A stretch of DNA of 64,000 nt, taken from positions 1-64,000 of the forward strand of contig CACJZM010000002.1 of the NCBI GenBank assembly GCA_902597895.1. Reading direction: 5' to 3'. Source of the stretch: an uncultured Pelagibacteraceae bacterium. GTDB taxonomy: Bacteria > Pseudomonadota > Alphaproteobacteria > Pelagibacterales > Pelagibacteraceae. The notes beneath the pieces are model-generated. The model searched no databases. It was not told where the DNA came from and saw only the letters and a program-made list of their open reading frames with translations. This document shows positions 50,899 through 62,292 of this stretch, one piece after another. Each line of letters opens with the position of its first letter. Position 1 is the first letter of the stretch. The position numbers and the translations under genes were made by a program.

Positions 50899-51800
50899 TG
50901 GAAAAAATTAATATACCTTTTAACTTATTCTACAAAAAATTTAATTATTTGTCTCTATCTTTAATCTTTGTATCCATATTATTTTTATTATTTAAAGGTT
51001 TAAATTATGGTGTAGACTTTAAGGGAGGTACGCTAATAGAATTAAGAGCTAATGATAATACTATAAGTATCTCAGATTTAAGAAAATCATTTACAGATAT
51101 GAATCTAGGAGATGTTAGTGTTAAAAATTTTGGTAATGATAATGATTTCATTGTTAAATTTGAAAAAAAAGAAAACCTTGAAGAAAATTTTATTGAAAAT
51201 TTAAAAGTTGAATTGAAAAAAGACTTGGGTAATTCTTTTAATTTTAGGAGAGTTGAAAGTGTTGGACCAAAAGTGAGTTCAGAGTTATTAAAATCAGGTA
51301 TTTTAGCAATTCTTTTATCATTAGGCGCTATGCTAATTTATATATGGATTAGATTTGAATGGCAATTTAGTCTTGGAGCAATAGCGGCTATTTTCCATGA
51401 TGTTATTATAACACTTGGTTTTTTTTCAATATTAAATCTCGAAATAAATTTATCAATTGTTGCAGCTGTATTAACTATTGTAGGTTATTCAATGAACGAT
51501 ACAGTTGTAATTTTTGATAGAGTTCGAGAAAATTTGAAAAAATTTTCAGATATAAAAATTTATGACCTAACAAATATTTCTATAAACGAAACATTATCTC
51601 GAACAATAATAACATCCGCTACTACACTATTAGCTTTATTATCTATATTTATTTTTGGTGGAGAGATATTGAAAGGTTTTTCATTTGCTATGATACTTGG
51701 TGTTATAATTGGAACCTATTCTTCAATTTATATAGCTAACCCAATTTTAGTAATGCTAAAAGTATCTCAAAAAACTATACTTAAAGAAGAGAAAGAATAA
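50898..51800 (+). CDS. secF: Protein translocase subunit SecF
   Basis: GLNYGVDFKGGTLIELR, LTIVGYSMNDTVVIFDRVREN. Confidence 0.94.
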   Translation: MEKINIPFNLFYKKFNYLSLSLIFVSILFLLFKGLNYGVDFKGGTLIELRANDNTISISDLRKSFTDMNLGDVSVKNFGNDNDFIVKFEKKENLEENFIENLKVELKKDLGNSFNFRRVESVGPKVSSELLKSGILAILLSLGAMLIYIWIRFEWQFSLGAIAAIFHDVIITLGFFSILNLEINLSIVAAVLTIVGYSMNDTVVIFDRVRENLKKFSDIKIYDLTNISINETLSRTIITSATTLLALLSIFIFGGEILKGFSFAMILGVIIGTYSSIYIANPILVMLKVSQKTILKEEKE

Positions 51801-52403
51801 TTAATATAAATTCTGTGCTGCTACCATTGAAAGTAGCATCGGTAAAGATAATAGAGTATTAGTTCTTGATGCAATTAAAGCTCTTTTTGCCGCTATTGGT
51901 TTTTCTTCTGGTGTAGCTTCAACAATACCTAAAACTTTCTTTTGGCTTGGCCAAATCACAAACCAAACATTTATAGCCATTATAATACCCAACCACATAC
52001 CTATTCCTATTGCAGTATTTCTTCCTCCACCACTTCCAATACCCAAAACCATTGCATCGTGAACATATCCATTTAAATATGCAACAATTAATCCAGTGAT
52101 CACAGTTACTAATGCTGCCCATCTAAACCAAAACAATGCAGAAGGTGCTATTACTTTTGTGATAGCTGGTTTCTGTTCATCTGTTATTTTCGACATGTTT
52201 GGAACTTGTACAAAATTAAAATACCATAACAGTCCTATCCACATTATACCTGCCGCTACATGAAAGTATCTAAACAACCAGCTCCAAAAGTATGTATCTA
52301 TATCAAAACCACCAACACCAAATGACAAAAAAATGAAAAGCAAAATCGACAACAACAATGATGTATGAATTACTTTTGATAATGATGAAAAGAAATTACT
52401 CAT
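51801..52403 (-). CDS. PuuD/DUF989-like membrane protein, membrane domain only
   Basis: WLFRYFHVAAGIMWIGLLWYFNFVQVP... and VWFVIWPSQKKVLGIVEA resemble the urate hydroxylase PuuD membrane domain; no CXXCH cytochrome c domain present. Confidence 0.65.
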   Translation of the reverse strand: MSNFFSSLSKVIHTSLLLSILLFIFLSFGVGGFDIDTYFWSWLFRYFHVAAGIMWIGLLWYFNFVQVPNMSKITDEQKPAITKVIAPSALFWFRWAALVTVITGLIVAYLNGYVHDAMVLGIGSGGGRNTAIGIGMWLGIIMAINVWFVIWPSQKKVLGIVEATPEEKPIAAKRALIASRTNTLLSLPMLLSMVAAQNLY

Positions 52404-52434
52404 GATTCTATTATATACTAAATAAATAAATTTA

Positions 52435-55311
52435 TTAAGCTGTTTTTTTGAACCTATTACTCAGCAAAGGTTTTAAAAATTGGCCTGTAAAACTATTTTT
52501 AACATTACAAATTTCCTCAGGTTTACCTTCTGCTATAATTTCCCCACCTTTCACACCACCCTCTGGTCCCATATCTATAATATAATCTGCTGTTTTAATT
52601 ACATCTAAATTATGTTCAATTACCACAACACTATTTCCAGTTGCGACAAAAGTGTGAAGTATTTCCAAAAGTTTTTTAATGTCGTGTTGATGCAATCCAG
52701 TGGTTGGTTCATCTAAAATATACATTGTCCTTCCAGTAGACCTTTTAGATAGTTCTTTTGCTAATTTAATTCTTTGAGCTTCTCCTCCAGATAGTGTTGT
52801 AGCTTGCTGACCAATCTTTATGTAGCCCAAACCAACTTTCTTTAAAGTCAATAATTTCGATCTTATATTAGAAATATTTTCGAAGTATTCGCATCCTTCA
52901 TCTACTGTCATATTTAAGACATCAGCTATGCTTTTTTCCTTATATTTAATCTCCAGAGTTTCTCTATTATACCTTGTTCCTTTGCACTCATCACATTCAA
53001 TATATACATCTGGTAAAAAGTGCATTTCATAAGTAATAACTCCATCTCCTTCACATGCTTCGCATCTGCCACCTTTAACATTGAATGAAAATCTTCCAGG
53101 TTTATATCCTCTGCTTTTCGATTCTGGTAAACCGGTAAACCAATCCCTAATGGGTCCAAATGCTCCTGTATATGTTGCGGGATTAGATCTAGGTGTTCTA
53201 CCAATAGGTGACTGATCAATATCTATTACTTTATCAATTAATTCTATTCCTTTAAAACTTTTAAATGGCATTGGTATTTTTCTTGATTTATTATTATTTA
53301 AAGAAAGATTTAAGGCATTATATAAAGTTTGTAATATTAAAGTAGATTTACCACTTCCAGAAACACCAGTAATACAAGTTAAACTTCCTAAAGGTATTTT
53401 TAAATTTACATTTTTAAGGTTATTTCCACTTGCACCACCTATTTCTAAAAATCTTCCATTCTTTGCTAATCTTCTATTTTTTGGTATAGGTATAAAAAAC
53501 TTATTAGACAAATATTTTCCAGTAATACTCTCATTGCTCTTTATAATTTCATCATAATTTCCTTGAACAATTACTTCACCTCCATTCTTACCAGCCTCTG
53601 GACCTAAATCAATTATATGATCAGCGTTTTCCATTGTTTCAGTGTCATGTTCGACTACAATAACGGTGTTACCTAAATCTCTTAATCTTTTAAGAGCATT
53701 AATTAATTTTACATTATCTTTTTGATGTAAACCGATTGAAGGTTCATCAAGTACATACAAAACTCCAGTTAAACCTGAGCCTATTTGAGAAGCTAATCTA
53801 ATTCTTTGTGCTTCACCGCCGGATAAAGTTCCAGACTCTCTAGATAAAGTTAGGTAATCCAAACCCACGTTTAGAAGAAAATCTAATCTTTCATTGATTT
53901 CTTTTAAAATATGCTCAGCGATTTTTAACTGTCTAGTATCAAGTTTTGTGCTTAATGATTTAAACCATTCTCTAGAGTCAATTATAGATTTTTCTGAAAC
54001 TTCACTTATATTTAATTTGTCAATTTTTACGCACAAGGCTTCTTCTTTTAATCTCATACCGTTACATCTCTCACACTTAGTATCTGATTGGTATTGTGAT
54101 ATTTCTTCTCTTTTCCAATCACTATCTGTTTCTAGATATCTTCGTTCTAGATTATTAATTACACCTTCAAAAGTTTTTTTATGTGAATATTTTTCATAAC
54201 CATCATCATATGAAAACTTTATTTCTTCATCATCTGAACCATATAAAATAATATTTTTAATTTTTTTAGAAAGTTTTTCCCATTTATCGTTTAATGAAAA
54301 ACCGTAATGTTTAGATAGAGACGATAGGGTTTGAGCATAGTATAAAGAAGTAGATTTTGCCCATGGTAAAATAGCGCCATCAGCTAAAGTTTTTTTTTCG
54401 TTTGGAATTACTAAATTTGGATCCACGTTCAATTTTACACCTATTCCCTCACATTCTTCACAGGCACCATATGGACTATTAAATGAAAATAACCTAGGCT
54501 CTATTTCTTCAATAGTAAAACCACTTTCAGGACAAGCAAAACTAGTAGAAAAAATTATATTTTCAATTTTTCTAAATTTTTTTGGAAGTGTTTCATTTTC
54601 ATATTCAACAAAAAGCAAACCATTTGATAAATTAACAGCTGTTTCAACACTTTCGGCTAATCTATTTCCTAAAGATGAATTTAGAATAATTCTATCAACT
54701 AAAACAGAAATATTATGTTTGATTTTTTTATTTAATTCTGGTGCTTGATCAATGTCATATAGCTTATCATCGATTTTAATTTTTCTAAATCCTCTTTTTT
54801 TATAAGAAAGTATTTCTTTTTTGTATTCACCCTTTCTTCCTCTAACTACCGGTGAAAATAAATATATTGTTGATTTTTTTGGAAGTTCTTTAATTTTATC
54901 AACAATTTGAGAAATTGTTTGTGATGTTATAGGCTTACCAGTAAATGGAGAGTAGGGTATCCCAGCTCTTGCATATAATACTCTCATATAATCATATATT
55001 TCTGTGACTGTAGCAACTGTTGATCTTGGGTTTTTTGATGTATTTTTTTGTTCAATAGATATAGCTGGGCTCAAACCCTCAATAAGATCAACATTAGGTT
55101 TCTTCATTTTATCTAGAAATTGTCTTGCATATGCTGATAAGCTTTCAACATATCTTCTTTGACCTTCAGCATATATTGTATCAAATGCTAGAGAGGATTT
55201 TCCTGAACCTGATAGGCCTGTAATTACAATAAATTTATCTTTAGGAATTTCTAAAGAAATATTCTTCAGATTGTGTTCTTTTGCGCCCTTTATAACTATC
55301 TTTTTTAGCAT
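52435..55311 (-). CDS. uvrA: Excinuclease ABC subunit A
   Basis: [72 protein letters not shown]. Confidence 0.96.
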   Translation of the reverse strand: MLKKIVIKGAKEHNLKNISLEIPKDKFIVITGLSGSGKSSLAFDTIYAEGQRRYVESLSAYARQFLDKMKKPNVDLIEGLSPAISIEQKNTSKNPRSTVATVTEIYDYMRVLYARAGIPYSPFTGKPITSQTISQIVDKIKELPKKSTIYLFSPVVRGRKGEYKKEILSYKKRGFRKIKIDDKLYDIDQAPELNKKIKHNISVLVDRIILNSSLGNRLAESVETAVNLSNGLLFVEYENETLPKKFRKIENIIFSTSFACPESGFTIEEIEPRLFSFNSPYGACEECEGIGVKLNVDPNLVIPNEKKTLADGAILPWAKSTSLYYAQTLSSLSKHYGFSLNDKWEKLSKKIKNIILYGSDDEEIKFSYDDGYEKYSHKKTFEGVINNLERRYLETDSDWKREEISQYQSDTKCERCNGMRLKEEALCVKIDKLNISEVSEKSIIDSREWFKSLSTKLDTRQLKIAEHILKEINERLDFLLNVGLDYLTLSRESGTLSGGEAQRIRLASQIGSGLTGVLYVLDEPSIGLHQKDNVKLINALKRLRDLGNTVIVVEHDTETMENADHIIDLGPEAGKNGGEVIVQGNYDEIIKSNESITGKYLSNKFFIPIPKNRRLAKNGRFLEIGGASGNNLKNVNLKIPLGSLTCITGVSGSGKSTLILQTLYNALNLSLNNNKSRKIPMPFKSFKGIELIDKVIDIDQSPIGRTPRSNPATYTGAFGPIRDWFTGLPESKSRGYKPGRFSFNVKGGRCEACEGDGVITYEMHFLPDVYIECDECKGTRYNRETLEIKYKEKSIADVLNMTVDEGCEYFENISNIRSKLLTLKKVGLGYIKIGQQATTLSGGEAQRIKLAKELSKRSTGRTMYILDEPTTGLHQHDIKKLLEILHTFVATGNSVVVIEHNLDVIKTADYIIDMGPEGGVKGGEIIAEGKPEEICNVKNSFTGQFLKPLLSNRFKKTA

Positions 55312-55402
55312 AATTTTAGTTGATTTAGTTTAATATAATTAATATTCAATTCAAATTGTGATATATAATAACTTTAAATCAAATCAATATATTTAAAATA
55401 AT

Positions 55403-55852
55403 ATGGCAGGAAGTTTAAATAAAGTACTTTTAATTGGACGATTAGGCGCAGACCCCGAGATCAAACAAATGGTTAATGGAAAAAGTGTTGCACGTTTGAG
55501 TTTAGCTACAAGTCAATCATGGAAAGATAAATCTACTGGTGAAAAAAAAGAAAAAACAGAATGGCACCGAATAGTAGTTTTTAATGAAGGATTAGTTAAT
55601 GTTGTTCAACAATATTTAAAAAAAGGAGCACAAATATATGTTGAAGGACAATTATCTACGAGAAAATGGAAAGACGAACAAAGTGGACAAGATAAATATT
55701 CAACAGAAATTCTTATTCAGGGATATAATTCATCTCTAACAATGCTTGGTGGTGGAAATCAAAACTCAATCCCATCTCAAGATAATAAACAAACTATTGA
55801 AGACACATCGCAAGCTGCACCAAATGATTTAGACGACGATATACCATTTTAG
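55403..55852 (+). CDS. ssb: Single-stranded DNA-binding protein
   Basis: [40 protein letters not shown]; acidic C-terminus DLDDDIPF. Confidence 0.95.
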   Translation: MAGSLNKVLLIGRLGADPEIKQMVNGKSVARLSLATSQSWKDKSTGEKKEKTEWHRIVVFNEGLVNVVQQYLKKGAQIYVEGQLSTRKWKDEQSGQDKYSTEILIQGYNSSLTMLGGGNQNSIPSQDNKQTIEDTSQAAPNDLDDDIPF

Positions 55853-55857
55853 CTTTT

Positions 55858-58437
55858 ATGCAAGATAACCAAATCTCTAAAGATAAAAATATAAAATCTA
55901 TTTCAATGTATGATGAAATGAGTTCGTCATATCTATCTTATGCCATGAGTGTAATTATAAGTAGAGCTTTACCTGATGTAAGAGATGGACTCAAACCTGT
56001 ACATAGAAGAATTATTTATGCTATGCATAAAGGTGGTTTTGATTGGTCTAAACAATTCAGAAAATCAGCAAGAATAGTAGGAGATGTAATTGGTAAATAT
56101 CATCCACATGGTGATCAAGCTGTTTATGATGCTTTAGTAAGAATGGTTCAAGAATTTTCTATGAGTCAGCCACTAATTGATGGTCAAGGAAATTTTGGCT
56201 CAATTGATGGTGACCCACCAGCAGCAATGAGGTATACCGAAACCAGATTAGCAAAAATTTCACAACATTTAATTGATGAAATTGAAAAAAATACAGTTGA
56301 GTTTAAGAGTAACTATGACGAAACAGAAAAAGAGCCAACAGTCCTTCCAGCTCAATATCCAAATTTATTAGTAAATGGAGCAGGAGGAATAGCAGTTGGA
56401 ATGGCAACAAGTATACCACCTCATAATTTGGGTGAAGTAATTGACGGAACGTTAGCATTAATAAACAACAAAGATATTAAAATTTCTGAGTTGATGAAAT
56501 TTATTCCAGGACCAGACTTTCCTACAGGAGGAATAATAATTGGAAAAAAAATTATTAAAGAAGGTTATAAATCAGGCAGAGGCTCATTTAAAATTCGTGG
56601 TGATATTAGCGTAGAAAATTTGAAAAATGGTAGAGATAGACTAATTATTTCTTCAATACCTTACCAGGTAAATAAATCCAATCTTAATGAGAGAATTGCA
56701 GAATTGGTAAGAGATAAGAAAATTGAAGGCATAAGAGATATTAGAGATGAATCTAATAGCCAGGGTATTCGAGTTGCTATCGATTTAAGAACTAATGTGG
56801 AGCCTGAAACTATTAAAAGACAACTTTTCAAATATACAACTGTAGAAAGTTCATTTGGATTTAATACACTTGCAATTGTAAACAACAAACCAAAAACTTG
56901 TAATTTAAAAGATTTTTTAGAAAATTTTTTACAGTTTAGGGAAGATGTTGTTATCAAAAAAACAAAATTTGATCTTAAAAAAGCTGAGACAAGAGCACAT
57001 ATACTTATTGGTTTGTCAGTTTCTGTCGAAAATTTGGATAAAATAATAAAAATTATTAGATCATCAAAAAATCCTGATGATGCAAAAAATTCTTTACTTA
57101 AAAATAAATGGAAAATAACAAAATCACAAAAATTTTTAAAGTTAATTGAAAATAAAAAAAGTACGTCCTTTTATTCCTTATCAGCGGAACAAGTGACAGC
57201 TATATTAGAGTTAAGATTACAAAAACTAACTGCCATAGGAATTTCAGAAATAGAAGATGAAATTAATAAACTTTCTAATTTAATCCTCCAACTAAAAAAA
57301 ATTATTAGTTCAAAAAAAGAATTACTTAAAGTGATAAGCGAAGATCTTAAAAATATTAAAGAGAAATTCTCAGTGCCTAGAAGAACAAAGATAATTGATG
57401 CTGTATTAAATTATGATATTGAAGAAACAATTCAAAAAGAAAATGTTATTATTACTGTTACATTGCAAGGCTATATCAAAAGAGGTGCATTAAGCAGTGT
57501 TAAACAACAAAAAAGAGGTGGAAAAGGAAAAACTGGTATAGTTACTAGGGAAGAGGATTCAGTTGTTCAAACCTTATCAGTTAGTACTCATACTCAAGTT
57601 CTTTTCTTTTCGACTGAAGGTCTAGTATATAGATTGAAAGGTTGGAAAATACCAGAAGGATCAGCTTCATCAAGAGGAAAATCACTTTTTAATATTTTAC
57701 CATTAAAGAACCATCAATCAATTAGTTCAATTATGCCTTATCCAGAAGAAAGCGAAAACAATAAAAAATTACATATAATATTTGCTACTGCCAAAGGTAA
57801 AATAAGAAAAAATAATTTAGATGATTTTTCATCAATTAATACGAGTGGTAAAATTGCAATGAAGTTAGATAATGACGATAAAATTGTAGGTGTAAAAATT
57901 TGTATCGATGATCAAGATATAATTTTAAGCACTAAGTTAGGAAAATGTATTAGATTTGAATCAAAAAAACTTAGAGTTTTTAAAGGCAGGTCCTCAAAGG
58001 GAATTAGAGGAATAAATTTGCAAGAAAACGATAGTATAGTTTCACTTTCAATACTTGATCATGATGATACTAAAAAAAATGGAAAAATTAGTAAAACTGA
58101 TAAATCAGAAAAATTAGCAAAAGAAAATTACATCCTCTCAATAACTGAAAATGGATTTGGTAAAAGAACATCTCATTATGAATATAGAGTTACAAATAGA
58201 GGAGGAAAAGGAATCATAGGTATCATTAACTCTTCAAGAAATGGAAATATTTCATCGTCATTTCCTGTAAATGAAGGTGATGATGTGCTTATTTCAACAA
58301 ATAAAGGAAGAGTAATCAGAACAGCAGTTAAAGAAATAAGAATTGCTGGTAGAAATACTCAAGGTGTTAGAATTATTAAGTTATCTGGTGAAGAAAAAGT
58401 TGTTTCAGCAATTAAAATTGATGATAATTTGAAATAA
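55858..58437 (+). CDS. gyrA: DNA gyrase subunit A
   Basis: [52 protein letters not shown] (GyrA box-like). Confidence 0.96.
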   Translation: MQDNQISKDKNIKSISMYDEMSSSYLSYAMSVIISRALPDVRDGLKPVHRRIIYAMHKGGFDWSKQFRKSARIVGDVIGKYHPHGDQAVYDALVRMVQEFSMSQPLIDGQGNFGSIDGDPPAAMRYTETRLAKISQHLIDEIEKNTVEFKSNYDETEKEPTVLPAQYPNLLVNGAGGIAVGMATSIPPHNLGEVIDGTLALINNKDIKISELMKFIPGPDFPTGGIIIGKKIIKEGYKSGRGSFKIRGDISVENLKNGRDRLIISSIPYQVNKSNLNERIAELVRDKKIEGIRDIRDESNSQGIRVAIDLRTNVEPETIKRQLFKYTTVESSFGFNTLAIVNNKPKTCNLKDFLENFLQFREDVVIKKTKFDLKKAETRAHILIGLSVSVENLDKIIKIIRSSKNPDDAKNSLLKNKWKITKSQKFLKLIENKKSTSFYSLSAEQVTAILELRLQKLTAIGISEIEDEINKLSNLILQLKKIISSKKELLKVISEDLKNIKEKFSVPRRTKIIDAVLNYDIEETIQKENVIITVTLQGYIKRGALSSVKQQKRGGKGKTGIVTREEDSVVQTLSVSTHTQVLFFSTEGLVYRLKGWKIPEGSASSRGKSLFNILPLKNHQSISSIMPYPEESENNKKLHIIFATAKGKIRKNNLDDFSSINTSGKIAMKLDNDDKIVGVKICIDDQDIILSTKLGKCIRFESKKLRVFKGRSSKGIRGINLQENDSIVSLSILDHDDTKKNGKISKTDKSEKLAKENYILSITENGFGKRTSHYEYRVTNRGGKGIIGIINSSRNGNISSSFPVNEGDDVLISTNKGRVIRTAVKEIRIAGRNTQGVRIIKLSGEEKVVSAIKIDDNLK

Positions 58438-58931
58438 TGAAAAAAATTGCTATTTATCCAGGTACATTCGATCCTATAACATATGGACATATTGATGTTA
58501 TACAAAAAGCATTAAAAATATTTGATAATATAGTTGTTGCTATATCTGATAGTAAACAAAAAAATCAACTTTTTTCTGTTGATGAAAGAATTGATATAGT
58601 TAATCGTGCATTATTCTTTGATCTAAAATTAAAAAGAAGCAAAATAAAAATAATTTCATTTAATTCTTTAACAACAAGACTGTGTAAAAAATTTAATTCA
58701 AAAATAATTTTGCGAGGATTAAGAGCAGTTTCTGACTTTGAGTATGAATTTCAATTAGCAGGAATGAATAGAAAATTAGATAACGATATCGAAACTATTT
58801 TTTTAATGTCAGATGTTAAAAACCAGATAATTTCATCTAGGTTAATAAAGGAAGTTGTTGAATTAAAGGGAAATATTAAAAATTTCACAACAAAAAGTAC
58901 TATAAAATCGCTAAAAAAAAAATATGAGTAA
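58437..58931 (+). CDS. coaD: Phosphopantetheine adenylyltransferase
   Basis: IAIYPGTFDPITYGHIDVIQKAL, RGLRAVSDFEYEFQLAGMNRKL, ISSRLIKEV. Confidence 0.94.
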   Translation: MKKIAIYPGTFDPITYGHIDVIQKALKIFDNIVVAISDSKQKNQLFSVDERIDIVNRALFFDLKLKRSKIKIISFNSLTTRLCKKFNSKIILRGLRAVSDFEYEFQLAGMNRKLDNDIETIFLMSDVKNQIISSRLIKEVVELKGNIKNFTTKSTIKSLKKKYE

Positions 58932-59481
58932 GTTTTTTTTTTATATCTTTATTTTTTTTTATTTTTTAACTAACAATATAAACGCACAGGAGAATATAAT
59001 GATTTTAAAATTAAAAGACGGAGATGTAGTAATTGAACTTTTTCCAGATGTAGCCCCAAAACATGTTGAGAGAATTAAAAAGTTAGCTAATGATGGATTA
59101 TACGACAATGTTGTATTTCATAGAGTTATAGATGGATTTATGGCTCAAACAGGAGATGTCAGATTTGGCAATTCATCAAACAATAATTTTGATTTAAATA
59201 AAGCTGGTATGGGTGGATCTAACCTGCCAGATTTACCTGCTGAATTTAATGATTTGCCTCATGAAAGAGGAACAGTATCAATGGCAAGATCTTCTGATCC
59301 AAATAGTGCTAACAGTCAATTTTTTATTTGTTTTAAGCCAGCTCCTTTTTTAGATAGACAATATACAGTATTTGGAAAAGTCGTTGAGGGAATGGATTAC
59401 GTTGATAGTATTAAAAGAGGTGATGGACAGAATGGTGCGGTTTCAAATCCTGATAAGATTATCAGTTTTAAATCTAAATAA
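58924..59481 (+). CDS. Cyclophilin-type peptidyl-prolyl isomerase with signal peptide
   Basis: YDNVVFHRVIDGFMAQTGDV, GTVSMARSSDPNSANSQFFICF; hydrophobic N-terminus. Confidence 0.92.
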   Translation: MSKFFFYIFIFFYFLTNNINAQENIMILKLKDGDVVIELFPDVAPKHVERIKKLANDGLYDNVVFHRVIDGFMAQTGDVRFGNSSNNNFDLNKAGMGGSNLPDLPAEFNDLPHERGTVSMARSSDPNSANSQFFICFKPAPFLDRQYTVFGKVVEGMDYVDSIKRGDGQNGAVSNPDKIISFKSK

Positions 59482-59497
59482 AAAAAATAATATTTAA

Positions 59498-60610
59498 ATG
59501 GAAAATGATAAGTTTTCTTTTAAATTATTAAAATCATCTAACGAATTTAGACGTGGTGTAATTAAAACTCCTAGAGGAGAGATAAACACACCTGTTTTTA
59601 TGCCGGTTGGAACACAAGCAACTGTTAAAGGTGTCTTTATTGATGATATAATTAAAACAGGTAGTCAAATTATCTTATCTAATACTTATCATTTAATGTT
59701 AAGACCAGGTGTTGAAAGAATATCTTCAGTTGGAGGTTTGCATGAATTTATGAATTGTAAACTTCCAATCTTAACAGACTCTGGTGGATACCAAGTTATG
59801 TCATTATCTAAACTAAATAAAATAGACAGAAAATTAGGAGCAATATTTAAATCACATATCGATGGAAAAGAATATATTCTTAGTCCTGAAGAGAGTATTA
59901 AAATTCAAAAAGGATTAAATTCGGACATTTTAATGGTTATGGATGAATGTCCAAAAAAAACTAAAGATTATGAAAAAATAAAACTATCAATGGATCTATC
60001 AACAGAGTGGGCTATGAGATCCAAATATGAATTTGGAAATAATCCAAAAAAAGCTTTATTTGGTATAGTACAAGGTGGTCTATTTAATGATTTGAGAAAA
60101 ACTTCTTTGGAAGAACTTCAAAAAATAGGTTTTGATGGTTATGCAGTAGGAGGTTTGGCCGTTGGAGAAACACAGACTGAAATGTTTAAAGTTCTCAACA
60201 ATATTGTTCCAATGATGCCAAAAGACAAACCAAGATACTTAATGGGTGTTGGCACTCCATCTGACATTTTAGGTGCAGTTAAAAGAGGTATAGATATGTT
60301 CGATTGTGTTATGCCCACAAGATCTGGTAGAACAGGTTTGGCGTTTACTTGGGAAGGAAGAGTAAATATTAGAAATTCTAAATATAAAAATGATAACACT
60401 CCATTAGATAATAAAACTTCAAAATTTAATTTAAACAAATATACAAAGAATTATTTAAATCATTTATTTAATACAAACGAAATGCTTGGTTCAATGTTGT
60501 TAACTTTGCACAATATAAATTTCTACCAAGAGTTAATGGGACAAATTAGATATCATATAGAAAATGGCAGTTTTCTTAAATTTCATGATCGATATTTCAA
60601 TAAAATATAA
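59498..60610 (+). CDS. tgt: Queuine tRNA-ribosyltransferase
   Basis: NTPVFMPVGTQATVKGV, LSNTYHLMLRPG, LTDSGGYQVMSLS, DCVMPTRSGRTGLAFT. Confidence 0.94.
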   Translation: MENDKFSFKLLKSSNEFRRGVIKTPRGEINTPVFMPVGTQATVKGVFIDDIIKTGSQIILSNTYHLMLRPGVERISSVGGLHEFMNCKLPILTDSGGYQVMSLSKLNKIDRKLGAIFKSHIDGKEYILSPEESIKIQKGLNSDILMVMDECPKKTKDYEKIKLSMDLSTEWAMRSKYEFGNNPKKALFGIVQGGLFNDLRKTSLEELQKIGFDGYAVGGLAVGETQTEMFKVLNNIVPMMPKDKPRYLMGVGTPSDILGAVKRGIDMFDCVMPTRSGRTGLAFTWEGRVNIRNSKYKNDNTPLDNKTSKFNLNKYTKNYLNHLFNTNEMLGSMLLTLHNINFYQELMGQIRYHIENGSFLKFHDRYFNKI

Positions 60611-60658
60611 TTTAACAGATTGATTATTGAAAAAAAATGAATATAAGAAAGTTTTAGT

Positions 60659-60734
<76 letters not shown>

Positions 60735-60745
60735 TTATTAGATTA

Positions 60746-61570
60746 TCAAAGATTAATTGGTGGATAATCTAATATAATATTGTTCGTCCACTCATTTATT
60801 TTTTTAATCCTGTTATCCGGGGAAGGGTGCGTACTCATAAATTGTGGGGGTTCTTTACCTTTGTTTGCTTCTTTCATTCTTTCCCAAATTTTTGGAGTCT
60901 CTCTTATATCATAACCAGAAAGAGACGAAAAAATTAAACCTAGATAATCAGCCTCTGACTCTTGCTTTCTATTAAATGGATTCATTATTCCTATTTGTGA
61001 TAATAAACCAACAGTATCCATTCCTGTAGCTTGGTTTACTTTAGACAAACTTCCACCTGTAGCTATATCAAAAATAGTTGTACCAGTTCTTAATAGAACG
61101 CCTCGACTTGCTCTTTCAACTGAGTGTTTGGCCACAGCATGTGCAATTTCGTGACCCATTACTGCTGCTAATCCATCTCTATTTTTTGTAACATCTAGTA
61201 TTCCAGTGTAAACTGCAATCTTGCCTCCAGGCATGCACCATGCATTTTTAACTTTTTTATTTTCAATTAATATATATTCCCAATTAAATCCTAATGTTGG
61301 ATCTTTAATATTTGTTCTATCAAAATACTCAGCAATTGAATTTTCCATTCTTTTACCAATATCTTTTATTTCATTAAGTTGACCAATATCATCACTAAGC
61401 TTCTCTTTACTTTTTACTTTTTCGTAAATTTGAGCTGCTTGTGCATTTAGATTGGCTTCTGGAATTATTTTTAATTGTTTTCTTTCAGTTATAGGAACAG
61501 ATGAACAAGAACTTATTCCAATTGTCAAACATCCACAACCTAAATACTGTAAAAAAAATCTTCTATCCAT
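60746..61570 (-). CDS. M48-family metalloprotease, probable lipoprotein
   Basis: MGHEIAHAVAKHSVERASR (HEXXH), MDRRFFLQYLGCGCLTIGISSCSS leader. Confidence 0.87.
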   Translation of the reverse strand: MDRRFFLQYLGCGCLTIGISSCSSVPITERKQLKIIPEANLNAQAAQIYEKVKSKEKLSDDIGQLNEIKDIGKRMENSIAEYFDRTNIKDPTLGFNWEYILIENKKVKNAWCMPGGKIAVYTGILDVTKNRDGLAAVMGHEIAHAVAKHSVERASRGVLLRTGTTIFDIATGGSLSKVNQATGMDTVGLLSQIGIMNPFNRKQESEADYLGLIFSSLSGYDIRETPKIWERMKEANKGKEPPQFMSTHPSPDNRIKKINEWTNNIILDYPPINL

Positions 61571-61674
61571 TATAAATCAATCTATTTTAATAAAAATTCA
61601 TTAAATTAAGGTATTAATGTATATGATATGCTCGATTTAATCAAAATATTTGCTATATAGTAATAATTAAACAT

Positions 61675-62292
61675 ATGGCAAAATCTAAAAAAAAAATTTC
61701 TATATTTAATAAATTAAGAAACTATTTCTTTGCTGGAATTGTTGTTTTAGTTCCTATAGGTTTTACATTATATTTAACTATATTTCTAATTTCTGTTTCA
61801 TCTAATATAATTCCTAAAGAAATAAATCCTAACAACTATCTTCCATTTTCAATACCTGGTCTAGAAATTTTGTTATCAGTAATATTCATTACTATTGTTG
61901 GTGGATTATCTGTTTCATTTATCGGGAAAAAATTTCTAACAATTCTTAATGATTTGTTAAAAAAAATTCCTGTCTTAAGGACTATATACTCTGCGATTGG
62001 TCAAATGACAGAGTCTTTTACTAGCAATAAAGGAAAAAAGAAAAGCGTTGTTCTAATTGAGTATCCAAGAAAAGGTTCATGGGCTGTTGGATTTGCAACA
62101 AAAGAAAACAAAAGCCAAATAAGTAAAAAAACAAATAGAAATTTAATTAATGTATTTGTGCCTACAACACCAAATCCTACAAGTGGATTTTTACTTATGT
62201 TTCCAAAAGAAGAGGTTATTTATTTAGATATGACTTTTGAAGAAGCTTCAAAGTTTATAGTGTCAGCTGGAACTTCTAATCCAAAAAATTAA
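61675..62292 (+). CDS. DUF502 family membrane protein
   Basis: LRNYFFAGIVVLVPIGFTLYLTI, IPVLRTIYSAIGQMTESF, VFVPTTPNPTSGFLLMFPKEEV. Confidence 0.85.
   Translation: MAKSKKKISIFNKLRNYFFAGIVVLVPIGFTLYLTIFLISVSSNIIPKEINPNNYLPFSIPGLEILLSVIFITIVGGLSVSFIGKKFLTILNDLLKKIPVLRTIYSAIGQMTESFTSNKGKKKSVVLIEYPRKGSWAVGFATKENKSQISKKTNRNLINVFVPTTPNPTSGFLLMFPKEEVIYLDMTFEEASKFIVSAGTSNPKN

Noticed and set aside
53894-54199. 101-aa plus-strand ORF
   Set aside because: Entirely antisense to uvrA.
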